11,231 nucleotides of DNA from Bog-756 sp049521915 (lineage in GTDB: Bacteria > Actinomycetota > Acidimicrobiia > Acidimicrobiales > RAAP-2), in contig JBEKOI010000120.1 in assembly GCA_049521915.1 (NCBI GenBank), positions 1-11,231 of the forward strand, written 5' to 3'. Of this stretch, positions 1 to 5,767 are shown piece by piece (position 1 is the stretch's first letter; the number at the start of each line of letters is the position of its first letter). The position numbers were made by a program, and so were the translations under genes. The notes under the pieces are model-generated. The model searched no databases. It was not told the origin of the DNA and saw nothing but the letters and a program-made list of their open reading frames with translations.

Positions 1-267
1 GGGTCGCCGGTCCAGCAGCATCAGCACGGGCACGTGCTCGAGATTGCCGTACGAGGCCTCCAGCCGGAGCTCGAGACAGACGGCCATCCCGCCCATGTTT
101 CCCATCTGCAGGTCGACCACCACGAGATCGGGCAGCGACTCGGCGACCTCTTCCATCACTGCGGGGCCCGACCTGGCTTCCCGGATGGTGACGTCGGGCC
201 TCCCCGCGATGGCCGCCACCTCGGCTCGAATCGACGGAGCGTCGCTGGCCACAAGGATGGTACGCAC
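1..267 (-). CDS. Response-regulator receiver-domain protein (partial, 3' end outside window)
   Basis: The first 89 residues of a CheY-like receiver domain are visible; the rest runs off the left edge. The protein opens VRTILVASDAPSIRAEV, a typical beta1 strand followed by an acidic residue (D9). The predicted phospho-acceptor is D52 in the beta3 motif LVVVDLQMGNMGG. The strand expected to carry the conserved switch Ser/Thr reads PVLMLLD, so that residue looks replaced by leucine. Only one of the usual two acidic residues near the N-terminus is evident. GTG at 267 is chosen because it places beta1 directly at the N-terminus and lies 10 nt after the stop of the upstream ATPase gene, so the two are probably co-transcribed. 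An output domain may exist beyond the edge, so it cannot be said whether this is a single-domain or a DNA-binding regulator. The receiver fold is fairly certain; its partner kinase is unknown. Confidence 0.75.
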   Translation of the reverse strand, partial: MRTILVASDAPSIRAEVAAIAGRPDVTIREARSGPAVMEEVAESLPDLVVVDLQMGNMGGMAVCLELRLEASYGNLEHVPVLMLLDRRP

Positions 268-277
268 CCTGACCAGG

Positions 278-1474
278 TTAGCGCTCCGTGTCGACCCTGC
301 TCGTTACTGCCGCCGCCGGTCCGGAGAACAGGAGGTCGGCGATGGTCTCCAGCCCGTCGAGGTCGTGGACGTCGGTGTTCAGGAGGGGGACCCTGTAGAC
401 GGGGGCCGGGGAGACTTTCGACACCAGGTCGGCGAGGGCCTTCTCCTCGCGGTCCGATGCGTCCGTGTAGCCCCGGAGGTTGTCGATCAACTGGTCGAGG
501 GGGGTGCCGGAGCCTCCATCGACGGAGCCTCCATCGACCGAGCCTCCATCGACCGATTCAGATCCGGATCCCGACGCAGACCGGGTCAGCAAGGCCAGCT
601 CGGCATCGTCGGCGAACCGGGGCTGGACCCGGTTGACCACCAGCGCGGTGACGGCCATGTCCGACTCGGCCAGCTTGCCGGCGAAGTGGACGGCTTCGTC
701 GACCGAGTCCGGGCGGGGCGACGCCACCAGGATGAAGGCGGTATCCGCCTGGACCAGCAGCTCCCTCACCCGCGCCGCCCGGGTCCGGAATCCCTCCTCC
801 ATCCCCTCGAAGGCCTGGAAGAAGGCCACCGCATCGTGGACGATGTCGGCTCCGGCCACCCGTGAGATGGTCCGCAGCAGGGCCTGGGCCGCCACCCCCA
901 TGAACTTGAGGCCGGCCCGGGTGGGCTTCATCAGCGCCTGGAACACCCGGTTCTCGAGAAACCTGGTCAGGCGCCTCGGGGCGTCGAGGAAATCCAGGGC
1001 GTTGCGGGTGGGAGGGGTGTCCACCACCACCACGTCGAACGCCCCTTCCTCGACCAGCTCGTAGAGCTTCTCCATGGCCATGTACTCCTGGGTGCCCGAG
1101 AGCGACCCGGTCAGGTTCCGGTAGATCCGGTTGACCTTGATCTCCTCCACCTGCTGGGCGCTGTCCGAGTATCGCTGGATCAGATCGTCGAAGGTCCCCT
1201 TGGGGTCGAGCATGAGGGCGTGGAGCTCGCCGGGCCAGGGCCCCTCGATACGGGTGGGCCGGTTGTTGAGCGTGTCGAGCCCGAGCGAATTGGCCAATCG
1301 TCGGGCCGGGTCGATGGTCACCACACAGGCGCGCCGGCCGAGCCGTGCCGCCTGGAGGGCGAAGGCGGCGGCCGTGGTCGTCTTCCCCACGCCCCCGGAG
1401 CCGCAGCAGATGATGATGGACCCTTCGACGACCACCCCGTCCAAGGCCTCGTCGACACCCGGTCCGGAGCTCAC
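278..1474 (-). CDS. ArsA/Get3-like ATPase, second of pair (actinobacterial BagB/Rv3680-like)
   Basis: A 398-residue soluble P-loop ATPase of the ArsA/Get3 family. Seen: the Walker A/deviant P-loop CGSGGVGKTTT (residues 24-34, signature lysines included), the TIDPARRLANSLG segment (53-65) and the switch motif VDTPPTRNALDFLDAP (151-166), which matches the family pattern. The three arsenite-binding cysteines of E. coli ArsA are not evident, so an arsenite pump role is unlikely. The region around 185-235 is helical and hydrophobic, as in the client-binding part of Get3-like proteins. Residues 307-322 hold a SVDGG repeat tract that looks like a flexible surface loop. The GTG start at 1474 overlaps the stop of the upstream ATPase (GTGA), implying translational coupling and a 1:1 heterodimer. 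In mycobacteria an equivalent pair of about 340 and 386 residues (Rv3679-Rv3680, called BagA/BagB) exists; sizes and order here fit well. The client is unknown. Confidence 0.9.
   Translation of the reverse strand: MSSGPGVDEALDGVVVEGSIIICCGSGGVGKTTTAAAFALQAARLGRRACVVTIDPARRLANSLGLDTLNNRPTRIEGPWPGELHALMLDPKGTFDDLIQRYSDSAQQVEEIKVNRIYRNLTGSLSGTQEYMAMEKLYELVEEGAFDVVVVDTPPTRNALDFLDAPRRLTRFLENRVFQALMKPTRAGLKFMGVAAQALLRTISRVAGADIVHDAVAFFQAFEGMEEGFRTRAARVRELLVQADTAFILVASPRPDSVDEAVHFAGKLAESDMAVTALVVNRVQPRFADDAELALLTRSASGSGSESVDGGSVDGGSVDGGSGTPLDQLIDNLRGYTDASDREEKALADLVSKVSPAPVYRVPLLNTDVHDLDGLETIADLLFSGPAAAVTSRVDTER
512..556 (-). repeat. 15-bp tandem repeat, 3 copies, in frame within ATPase gene
   Basis: Three adjacent 15-bp units begin at 512, 527 and 542. 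The last two are identical and the first differs at one base. On the minus strand they encode consecutive SVDGG pentapeptides. Because the unit is five whole codons, gain or loss of copies keeps the frame. The tract falls in a Ser/Gly/Asp-rich loop between conserved blocks of the ATPase. Confidence 0.9.
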
Positions 1475-2490
1475 GATGGGACCCCTGACGGGTCGTGGAG
1501 CGCCCCCACCCCGGCCTCCAGGGCGCCGCTCAGGGTGTCCAGCTCGGGGGGGCCGATGGAGGCGGTGAACAGGAATGGCACCCGGAGCTGGGGAAGCGGC
1601 AGCTCTCGGGCCAATCGTCCCAGCTGGTCTTCTTGGAGCTCCTGTCGGGTGAGCCGGAACTGCCGGGCCCGGTCGAGGGCGGAGACCAGCTCCGGGTCGA
1701 GGGCCACACCGGCCGCTTCGGCCGCCGTCCCTGCCGGCGTGGTCAGACCGGCCATGGGCGGGTAGCACCCGTTGACGATGACCGGTCCGAGGGCCACGCC
1801 GACTTTGTCCTCGAGCTGGTATGCGGCTTCGATGGCCTCGTTGATCGGCATCTCCTCGGGCAGGGTGACCAGGGCGACCTGGCATCGCGACGGATCTGAC
1901 AGCAGATCGACGACGTCGGCGGCCTGGGTGCGGATGGGCCCGCTCCGGGCGGCGTCGAGCAGCCCGCCGGCGGAGGAGAGGAAGGTCATGGTGTGCCCGG
2001 TGGCCGGTGCGTCGACCAGGATCAGGTCGGCGATCCGGCTCCGTTCGATCTGTTTGATCTTGCCGAGGACCAGGACATCCCGGATGCCGGGGATCGACCC
2101 GGCCACCAGATCGACGATCCCCGAGGACATCAGCCGCTTGGACACCCGCCGCAGTCCGTGGTCGGCCAGGTACTCGAGGAGGGCGTCGTCGGGAGTGATG
2201 GTCCGGGCCCGGACCGTGCCGGGCGGGATGGGCGGGGTCGAGTCGGCATCGGTGTCGTCGATCGGGTCGGCCCCCGCGGCCTTCAGCACCGCCCCGGCGT
2301 AGTCCAAGGGGGCGGTGCGCCCGAACGCCGTGGGCACCCCGACGCGCCCTTCGAGCTCGACCACCAGCACAGAAAGCCCAGCCTGGGCGCCCATATGGGC
2401 CAGCGCGGCGGTCATGGTGGTCTTGCCCACCCCACCCTTGCCGGCCACGATCACGACCCGGCTCTGGCGACAGAAGGCGGCGACGTCCAT
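1471..2490 (-). CDS. ArsA/Get3-like ATPase, first of pair (actinobacterial BagA/Rv3679-like)
   Basis: A 339-residue P-loop ATPase. Seen: Walker A AGKGGVGKTT (residues 16-25) and the ArsA-type switch motif VDAPATGHTMTFL (159-171), close to the family DTAPTGHTLRLL pattern. No membrane segment or signal peptide is visible, so it should be cytosolic. The stop overlaps the GTG start of the next ATPase by 4 nt. ATG at 2490 is chosen because MDVAAFCRQSRVVIVAGKGG puts the P-loop near residue 20, as in relatives. The open frame extends upstream to 2598, but that part is low-complexity Arg/Pro/Gly sequence with no family resemblance and is rejected. There is no clear Shine-Dalgarno; a TACGCT hexamer 10 nt upstream suggests a leaderless or near-leaderless transcript. 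ArsA-type metal cysteines are not seen. The likely role is that of the mycobacterial Get3-like heterodimer (chaperone or targeting ATPase), not arsenite export. Confidence 0.9.
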   Translation of the reverse strand: MDVAAFCRQSRVVIVAGKGGVGKTTMTAALAHMGAQAGLSVLVVELEGRVGVPTAFGRTAPLDYAGAVLKAAGADPIDDTDADSTPPIPPGTVRARTITPDDALLEYLADHGLRRVSKRLMSSGIVDLVAGSIPGIRDVLVLGKIKQIERSRIADLILVDAPATGHTMTFLSSAGGLLDAARSGPIRTQAADVVDLLSDPSRCQVALVTLPEEMPINEAIEAAYQLEDKVGVALGPVIVNGCYPPMAGLTTPAGTAAEAAGVALDPELVSALDRARQFRLTRQELQEDQLGRLARELPLPQLRVPFLFTASIGPPELDTLSGALEAGVGALHDPSGVPS

Positions 2491-2500
2491 GACGTAGTGG

Positions 2501-2506
2501 AGCGTA
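2501..2506 (-). promoter_or_regulatory. Possible -10 element (TACGCT) for the ATPase pair
   Basis: TACGCT on the minus strand fits the actinobacterial TAnnnT pattern and ends 10 nt before the ATG at 2490. This would give a very short or absent leader, consistent with the lack of a Shine-Dalgarno. No convincing -35 is seen. Confidence 0.3.
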
Positions 2507-2592
2507 GTGTCCGGTCCCGCCTCCGCTGCCCATGGCCGGTGGCGGGCAGGGCACGCCGGCCCCACGGCGGCCTGGCGGCGGCCCCGCCTGGG

Positions 2593-2614
2593 CCCCACCG
2601 GGACCCCACCGGGA
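2593..2614. repeat. 11-bp direct repeat in the wbl/ATPase intergenic region
   Basis: CCCCACCGGGA occurs twice head to tail (2593-2603 and 2604-2614) in the 227-nt region between the divergent ATPase and wbl genes. The surrounding 2520-2630 is extremely GC-rich. The repeat could be a regulator-binding site or simple GC-rich slippage. Open frames through this stretch show no family resemblance. Confidence 0.5.
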
Positions 2615-2654
2615 CCCGCCGTGTCGGTTCGCCGAGAAATGCTGGTCAGATCCC

Positions 2655-2683
2655 TTGTTTCGCGCTACGGAGGCGAGTACTTT
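2655..2683 (+). promoter_or_regulatory. Probable sigma-70-type promoter for the wbl gene
   Basis: TTGTTT (2655-2660) and TACTTT (2678-2683) are separated by exactly 17 nt. The predicted start near 2690 leaves a leader of about 28 nt that contains the AGGGGGAG ribosome-binding site. This part of the intergenic region is distinctly less GC-rich than the sequence to its left, as expected of a promoter. Confidence 0.45.
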
Positions 2684-2700
2684 CGCTCCTGGAGGACTCA

Positions 2701-2708
2701 AGGGGGAG
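2701..2708 (+). promoter_or_regulatory. Ribosome-binding site that fixes the wbl start
   Basis: AGGGGGAG lies 9 nt before the GTG at 2718. A TTG in the same frame at 2709 is too close to this site, and the ATG at 2532 lies far upstream in low-complexity sequence. GTG at 2718 is therefore the best start. Confidence 0.6.
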
Positions 2709-2717
2709 TTGGGCAAC

Positions 2718-2975
2718 GTGGAGCAGGCGCTTGATACATGGCAGCTCAAGGCGTCGTGTCGTGGACCGCAGGCGGAGATCTTCTTTCCGCCGGCCCACGC
2801 CGAACGTAAGGACGAGAAGCTTCAACGCGAGGATCGGGCCAAATCGATCTGTCGATCGTGTGCGGTGCGGGTCGAATGTCTCGACTACGCCATCCGCATT
2901 CACGAGCCTCACGGCATCTGGGGCGGCTTGAACGAGATGGAACGCAAGCAATTGGCGGACCGCCGGGTGGGCTGA
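2718..2975 (+). CDS. WhiB-like (Wbl) iron-sulfur transcriptional regulator, WhiD-like type
   Basis: An 85-residue protein that is essentially a bare Wbl domain. Seen: the four cluster ligands C14, C45, C48 and C54 (pattern C-x30-C-x2-C-x5-C), the G-I-W-G-G turn (residues 66-70), and a short basic tail (ERKQLADRR). Wbl proteins bind a redox- and NO-sensitive [4Fe-4S] cluster and typically control promoters through the primary sigma factor. The W-Q-L...CRG opening and the EPHGIWGGLNE segment are closer to the WhiD/WhiB3 type than to WblA/WhiB4, which usually read EFGVWGGMTER. This is a judgement by eye. The gene diverges from the ATPase pair; wbl next to such a pair is also known in Streptomyces (wblA) and mycobacteria (whiB4). 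A further tail beyond the GGLNE turn is almost absent, so DNA contact may depend on a few basic residues. Confidence 0.92.
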   Translation: MEQALDTWQLKASCRGPQAEIFFPPAHAERKDEKLQREDRAKSICRSCAVRVECLDYAIRIHEPHGIWGGLNEMERKQLADRRVG

Positions 2976-3003
2976 CCTCCGGCGTCGGCGGATCAGCCGG
3001 GGG
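2976..3003. terminator. Possible bidirectional terminator hairpin between convergent genes
   Basis: An 8-bp inverted repeat (arms 2976-2983 CCTCCGGC and 2996-3003 GCCGGGGG, one T-G wobble, 12-nt loop) occupies the 31-nt gap between the wbl stop and the end of the convergent DUF929 gene. No T-tract follows, as is common in high-GC actinobacteria. GC-rich hairpins arise easily by chance here. Confidence 0.35.
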
Positions 3004-3006
3004 CCG

Positions 3007-3954
3007 TCATCCCAGCCCGAGGGCGTGGGCGGCCGACCGCACACCCTCGGAGGCACAGACCGGGGCGGGCTGCTGTTCGGTCGCCCGGCAGATGCCGGCC
3101 GTCAGGTAGTTGGCCGAGGCCACGATGACCTGACCCACCGGGTTCTTGGGTTGGCTGAGGTCCCCGGCGATGGCCGACTGGGTGTGTCCTTCGAGGACCC
3201 CCGGGCTGAAGCCCGAGGTCGACGTGACCATCAGGTTGTCGATGTCGACGAAGGGGAACGTGCCCGTCCGGGGCCCCTGTCCCGCACCGGCTCCGTAGCG
3301 GTCGACGAGAGCCGACTGGGCCGGGGTGAGCGTTGCGATCTGGGTGAAGGCGCCATGGCTGTCGACGGAATCGGAGTACAGCTCCACGCCGGTGAAGACC
3401 AGGTACCTGCTCGAGTACGACGTCCCCACGAAGCTGAACGTCTGGATCCCGGGAAACACCGAGAGCTGGGCGGACTGCACGTTGTGGAGGGTCGTGAAGC
3501 GCCCGAACCGGGACAGGGCGACGATGAGGGGCCAACGCTCGGCGGCACAGAACGGGCAGAAATCCGCTCCTACGAACAGGATCTCGGGTTTTCCGGACAC
3601 GTTCAGCGGGGGCTGGCCGGTCAGGACGGTGGGCACCGCCAACGGGAAGGCTGCGGTCACGCCGACCGAATCGAAGACCGGGGTCGGGACCTGGTGCAGG
3701 GCGGAGACGACCGCGTCCGAGGTCTGGACCCGGTGCACCACCCCCGGCGATGCCGGTGGTCCGGTCAGGGCGTAGACGATCAGCGCGACGACCCCGACCA
3801 GGATGACCACCACCGCACCCCAGGCGAAGCGAGCGGTACGGTTGACCGGGCTGTCCGCGGGTTGATGCTGGCCATCCGCTTCGACGGGGTCGGAGCCCGG
3901 TCCGCTCACTGCTGACCGGGCCTGGGCCGACGGCGCCGACCCCTCATCGGTCAC
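3007..3954 (-). CDS. DUF929 membrane-anchored thioredoxin-like protein (CPFC)
   Basis: A 315-residue protein recognised by the DUF929-type layout. Residues 1-42 are a hydrophilic, probably cytosolic tail. A single membrane helix lies at about 43-64 (FAWGAVVVILVGVVALIV...). The remainder is an extracytoplasmic domain with a thioredoxin-type active site, GADFCPFCAAERW (C133, C136). A TFPFV segment near 232-236 is a candidate for the cis-proline loop. Two further cysteines, C289 and C300, lie near the C-terminus and are matched in the paralogue at 4496-5605. The start is GTG at 3954, 24 nt after the VKOR stop, so the gene is the last of a three-gene unit. DUF929 has no assigned function that I know of; with VKOR adjacent, a DsbA-like thiol oxidase or isomerase role is a reasonable inference. 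The domain call is strong, the function moderate. Confidence 0.85.
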   Translation of the reverse strand: MTDEGSAPSAQARSAVSGPGSDPVEADGQHQPADSPVNRTARFAWGAVVVILVGVVALIVYALTGPPASPGVVHRVQTSDAVVSALHQVPTPVFDSVGVTAAFPLAVPTVLTGQPPLNVSGKPEILFVGADFCPFCAAERWPLIVALSRFGRFTTLHNVQSAQLSVFPGIQTFSFVGTSYSSRYLVFTGVELYSDSVDSHGAFTQIATLTPAQSALVDRYGAGAGQGPRTGTFPFVDIDNLMVTSTSGFSPGVLEGHTQSAIAGDLSQPKNPVGQVIVASANYLTAGICRATEQQPAPVCASEGVRSAAHALGLG

Positions 3955-3978
3955 GCTGTCGCTCGCCAGGGGATGTGA

Positions 3979-4467
3979 CTACGCCCCTTCGTACGACTCG
4001 TCGTACCCTTCGGTCGAGTCCGCCCCGAATCCCGGAGCCAGTACCACCGGGGAGGCGGTCACGATGATCACGAACAGGATGAAGGTGGTCAGGTGGACCG
4101 AGGAGCACCACAGGCAGATGGCCTTGATGATGAAGAGCTCGGCGATGATCAGATACAGGATCGTGCCCACTCCGACGATCGAGAGGACGAGTCGGGCCAG
4201 GTGGATGCGCCGGTCCGCCGAGCGCCACGAGACCGGCAGGCACAACGCGAACATGGGCACGAAGAAGAGCAGCCCGAGGATGGCCACCGGGATGCCGAAG
4301 ACCTCCGATTGGGGGCTGGTCGTGACCTTCTCGCAGTTGAACGTGCTGTTGCTCACGCAGACCAGGGCATGGGGACTGAAGTGGGTGATGGTCAGGTAGG
4401 TCGACACCCCGAGCCCGAAGAGGCTCAGGAGCAGGGTGGTGACCGGTTGCCAGCGCAGGGTCGGCAC
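3979..4467 (-). CDS. Vitamin K epoxide reductase (VKOR) family disulfide-generating membrane protein
   Basis: A 162-residue integral membrane protein. Bacterial VKORs replace DsbB: they pass electrons from a periplasmic thioredoxin-like protein to quinone. Seen: the active-site CLWC (C118, C121), the loop cysteines C37 and C45 (8 apart, the same offset as C43/C51 of human VKORC1), and the conserved SEVFGIPVAILG segment (from S54). Hydrophobic helices lie at about 10-28, 57-77, 91-111 and 119-145. The C-terminus is a short acidic, tyrosine-containing tail (residues 147-162) with no fused thioredoxin domain, so the redox partner must be a separate protein; the two flanking DUF929 proteins are obvious candidates. 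The start is GTG at 4467, preceded by GAGG with 7 nt spacing to the start. Gaps of 28 nt upstream and 24 nt downstream imply one operon. Confidence 0.93.
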   Translation of the reverse strand: MPTLRWQPVTTLLLSLFGLGVSTYLTITHFSPHALVCVSNSTFNCEKVTTSPQSEVFGIPVAILGLLFFVPMFALCLPVSWRSADRRIHLARLVLSIVGVGTILYLIIAELFIIKAICLWCSSVHLTTFILFVIIVTASPVVLAPGFGADSTEGYDESYEGA

Positions 4468-4495
4468 GGAGGATCCTCGAGGCGGTACAGGTCGC

Positions 4496-5605
4496 CTACA
4501 GCGACTTGTCGGCGGCCTCGACCCCCGGACTCGAGCACACCGAGGACGGCGCGTCCTTGGTGCTGGCGCAGATGGCCGCGGAAATATAGTTGGCCGTGCC
4601 CACGATCGACTGGGTCACCGGGTTGGTGGCATCGTCGAGCCCGCCGGCGATGTCGGTCCACGAGAGGCCGGCCAGGATGCCCGGGTTGTAGGTGGCGCCG
4701 GAGATGATCGCCTTGTTGCCGATGTTGATGAAGGGGAACCCGACCTGCCCGGGCGTTGCCCCGGGGATGGACTTCTGGCCGTTGTTGATGACCGACTCCT
4801 CCTCCTTCGTCGGGTTCTCGAGGACGGTGTAGCTCCCTGCGCTGGTCGGGACGTTGCTGTACTGCTCCACCGTGGCCAGGGTCAGGTAGGGGCTGGTGAA
4901 GGTGGCGCCCTTGAAGCTGAAGGTATGGGTGTCGTTGTAGACGTCGGTGTGTGACGAGGCGGTGATCTTGAGGTTCGACCACGTCCCGAACCGGGCCAGC
5001 GCGGCGACCACGGCCCAGCGCTCGGCCGCGCAGTACGGGCAGTACTCGGCTCCGTAGTAGAGCATGGCCGGTGATTTGCCCCCGATGGCCAGCGGGGCTT
5101 GGTTCTTGAGCTTGATGGGCGGTGACACGGGCTGGGCGGCCGACGGGAAGTTGACTCCCACCTTGTCGTAGACCGACGCCGGGATGGTGGTGACGTCCTT
5201 GACCACCGATGCGGGTGCTGCAGTCACCGGCGTGTACGAGCTGGCCCCGCTCGAGCCGCCGCTCGCCACCTTGACCACGACCAGCACGGCCACCACCACG
5301 ATGACCAGGCCCACGGCGCCCCAGGCCAGGACGGCACCGGAGAATCGGCTTGGCTTCGGCGGCGGCGCAGGCCTACCACCCGGGCGGGGCTTGTTGCCAC
5401 CGCCACCGCCACCGCCGGCTCCGCCCGACTTGGCCCGGGGCCCGGTGGCCTGACCGGATTTGCCGACCGGCGACTTGCCCGACACGGGCCGGCTCTGGGC
5501 CCTGCTCCGGTCCTTGGCGCTCTGGTTCGATGACCCGCCCGAACGGGCAGGGGGCTTGGGCGTGTTCCCCCCGGTGACCGGCTTCTTCTTCTGGTCGTCA
5601 GCCAT
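4496..5605 (-). CDS. DUF929 membrane-anchored thioredoxin-like protein (CPYC) with long disordered N-tail
   Basis: A 369-residue paralogue of the DUF929 protein at 3007-3954 and the first gene of the unit. Residues 1-89 form a long basic low-complexity tail rich in Lys, Arg, Gly, Pro and Ser, including a run of seven glycines near 64-70. A membrane helix lies at about 90-112, followed by an extracytoplasmic domain with GAEYCPYCAAERW (C189, C192), a GFPFINIG segment (P291, cis-proline candidate) and a C-terminal pair C346 and C357. Blocks shared with the paralogue include YCP[FY]CAAERW, the F-S-F...SPY/SSRY region, FPF[IV][ND]I, and ANY-(3)-A-x-IC. The ATG at 5605 has GGGGA about 9 nt upstream. 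The likely role is the thiol-oxidising partner of VKOR. The positively charged tail would lie inside the cell, consistent with the positive-inside rule. Confidence 0.85.
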   Translation of the reverse strand: MADDQKKKPVTGGNTPKPPARSGGSSNQSAKDRSRAQSRPVSGKSPVGKSGQATGPRAKSGGAGGGGGGGNKPRPGGRPAPPPKPSRFSGAVLAWGAVGLVIVVVAVLVVVKVASGGSSGASSYTPVTAAPASVVKDVTTIPASVYDKVGVNFPSAAQPVSPPIKLKNQAPLAIGGKSPAMLYYGAEYCPYCAAERWAVVAALARFGTWSNLKITASSHTDVYNDTHTFSFKGATFTSPYLTLATVEQYSNVPTSAGSYTVLENPTKEEESVINNGQKSIPGATPGQVGFPFINIGNKAIISGATYNPGILAGLSWTDIAGGLDDATNPVTQSIVGTANYISAAICASTKDAPSSVCSSPGVEAADKSL

Positions 5606-5707
5606 CTGGGCATTTCCCCGATTCGTATGCGTGCGGGAGTGAGCGTAACTGGTTGGTCAACCCGTATGGGTTCGGCCCGTCGTCGGAGTGAGCGCGCGCC
5701 GGGCCAG

Positions 5708-5721
5708 CAGCTGCGCAGCTG
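5708..5721. promoter_or_regulatory. Perfect 14-bp palindrome, possible operator
   Basis: CAGCTGCGCAGCTG is its own reverse complement. It also contains two CAGCTG hexamers. It lies 32-45 nt before the -10 candidate of the hydrolase gene, a position where a dimeric regulator could act. Chance occurrence in GC-rich DNA is possible. Confidence 0.35.
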
Positions 5722-5752
5722 TGCCATCAGGCTACAGGACGGGTTTCCCGCC

Positions 5753-5758
5753 TACACT
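5753..5758 (+). promoter_or_regulatory. Probable -10 element (TACACT) for the hydrolase gene, leaderless type
   Basis: TACACT ends 9 nt before the ATG at 5768, so transcription should begin at or within about three bases of the start codon. This agrees with the absence of a Shine-Dalgarno and supports ATG 5768 over upstream starts in the same frame. Confidence 0.42.
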
Positions 5759-5767
5759 GATCGGGCC

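Larger units (their letters stand above)
5606..5767. promoter_or_regulatory. Divergent intergenic region between the DUF929/VKOR unit and the hydrolase
   Basis: The 162 nt separate two divergent genes and must hold both promoters. Contents seen: a 12-bp inverted repeat GGTTGgtCAACC (5651-5662), which also contains TTGACC on the minus strand but with no matching -10 at normal spacing; a perfect 14-bp palindrome (5708-5721); and a TACACT -10 candidate for the plus-strand gene. An open frame runs through it on the plus strand from 5627 but has no family resemblance. Confidence 0.5.

Noticed and set aside
512..556. Possible CRISPR-like array
   Set aside because: The units are contiguous with no spacers and encode an in-frame peptide repeat. 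The same holds for 6713-6784 and 11187-11222.
1471..2490. Arsenic resistance pump ATPase (arsA)
   Set aside because: The ATPase family is right, but the metal-binding cysteines are not evident and no ars regulator, arsB or arsC is nearby. The pair fits the actinobacterial Get3-like type better.
2520..2640. Possible small gene in the GC-rich stretch left of the wbl promoter
   Set aside because: Frames are open because of base composition only. The peptides are Pro/Gly/Arg-rich, and no ribosome-binding site or conserved motif is seen.
278..2749. One 823-residue open frame covering both ATPases on the minus strand
   Set aside because: Only its C-terminal 398 residues resemble a protein family. 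The upstream part is an Arg/Pro/Gly-rich out-of-frame shadow of the first ATPase gene, which has its own frame with a P-loop and switch motif.
3025..3915. 296-residue plus-strand open frame opposite the CPFC DUF929 gene
   Set aside because: Long antisense frames are expected in high-GC DNA. The minus-strand frame has a membrane helix, a CPFC site and a paralogue nearby; this one has none.
5627..5767. N-terminal extension of the hydrolase from ATG 5627
   Set aside because: It would cross the palindromes and the TACACT element, the added 47 residues show no conserved feature, and ATG 5768 fits the promoter spacing.
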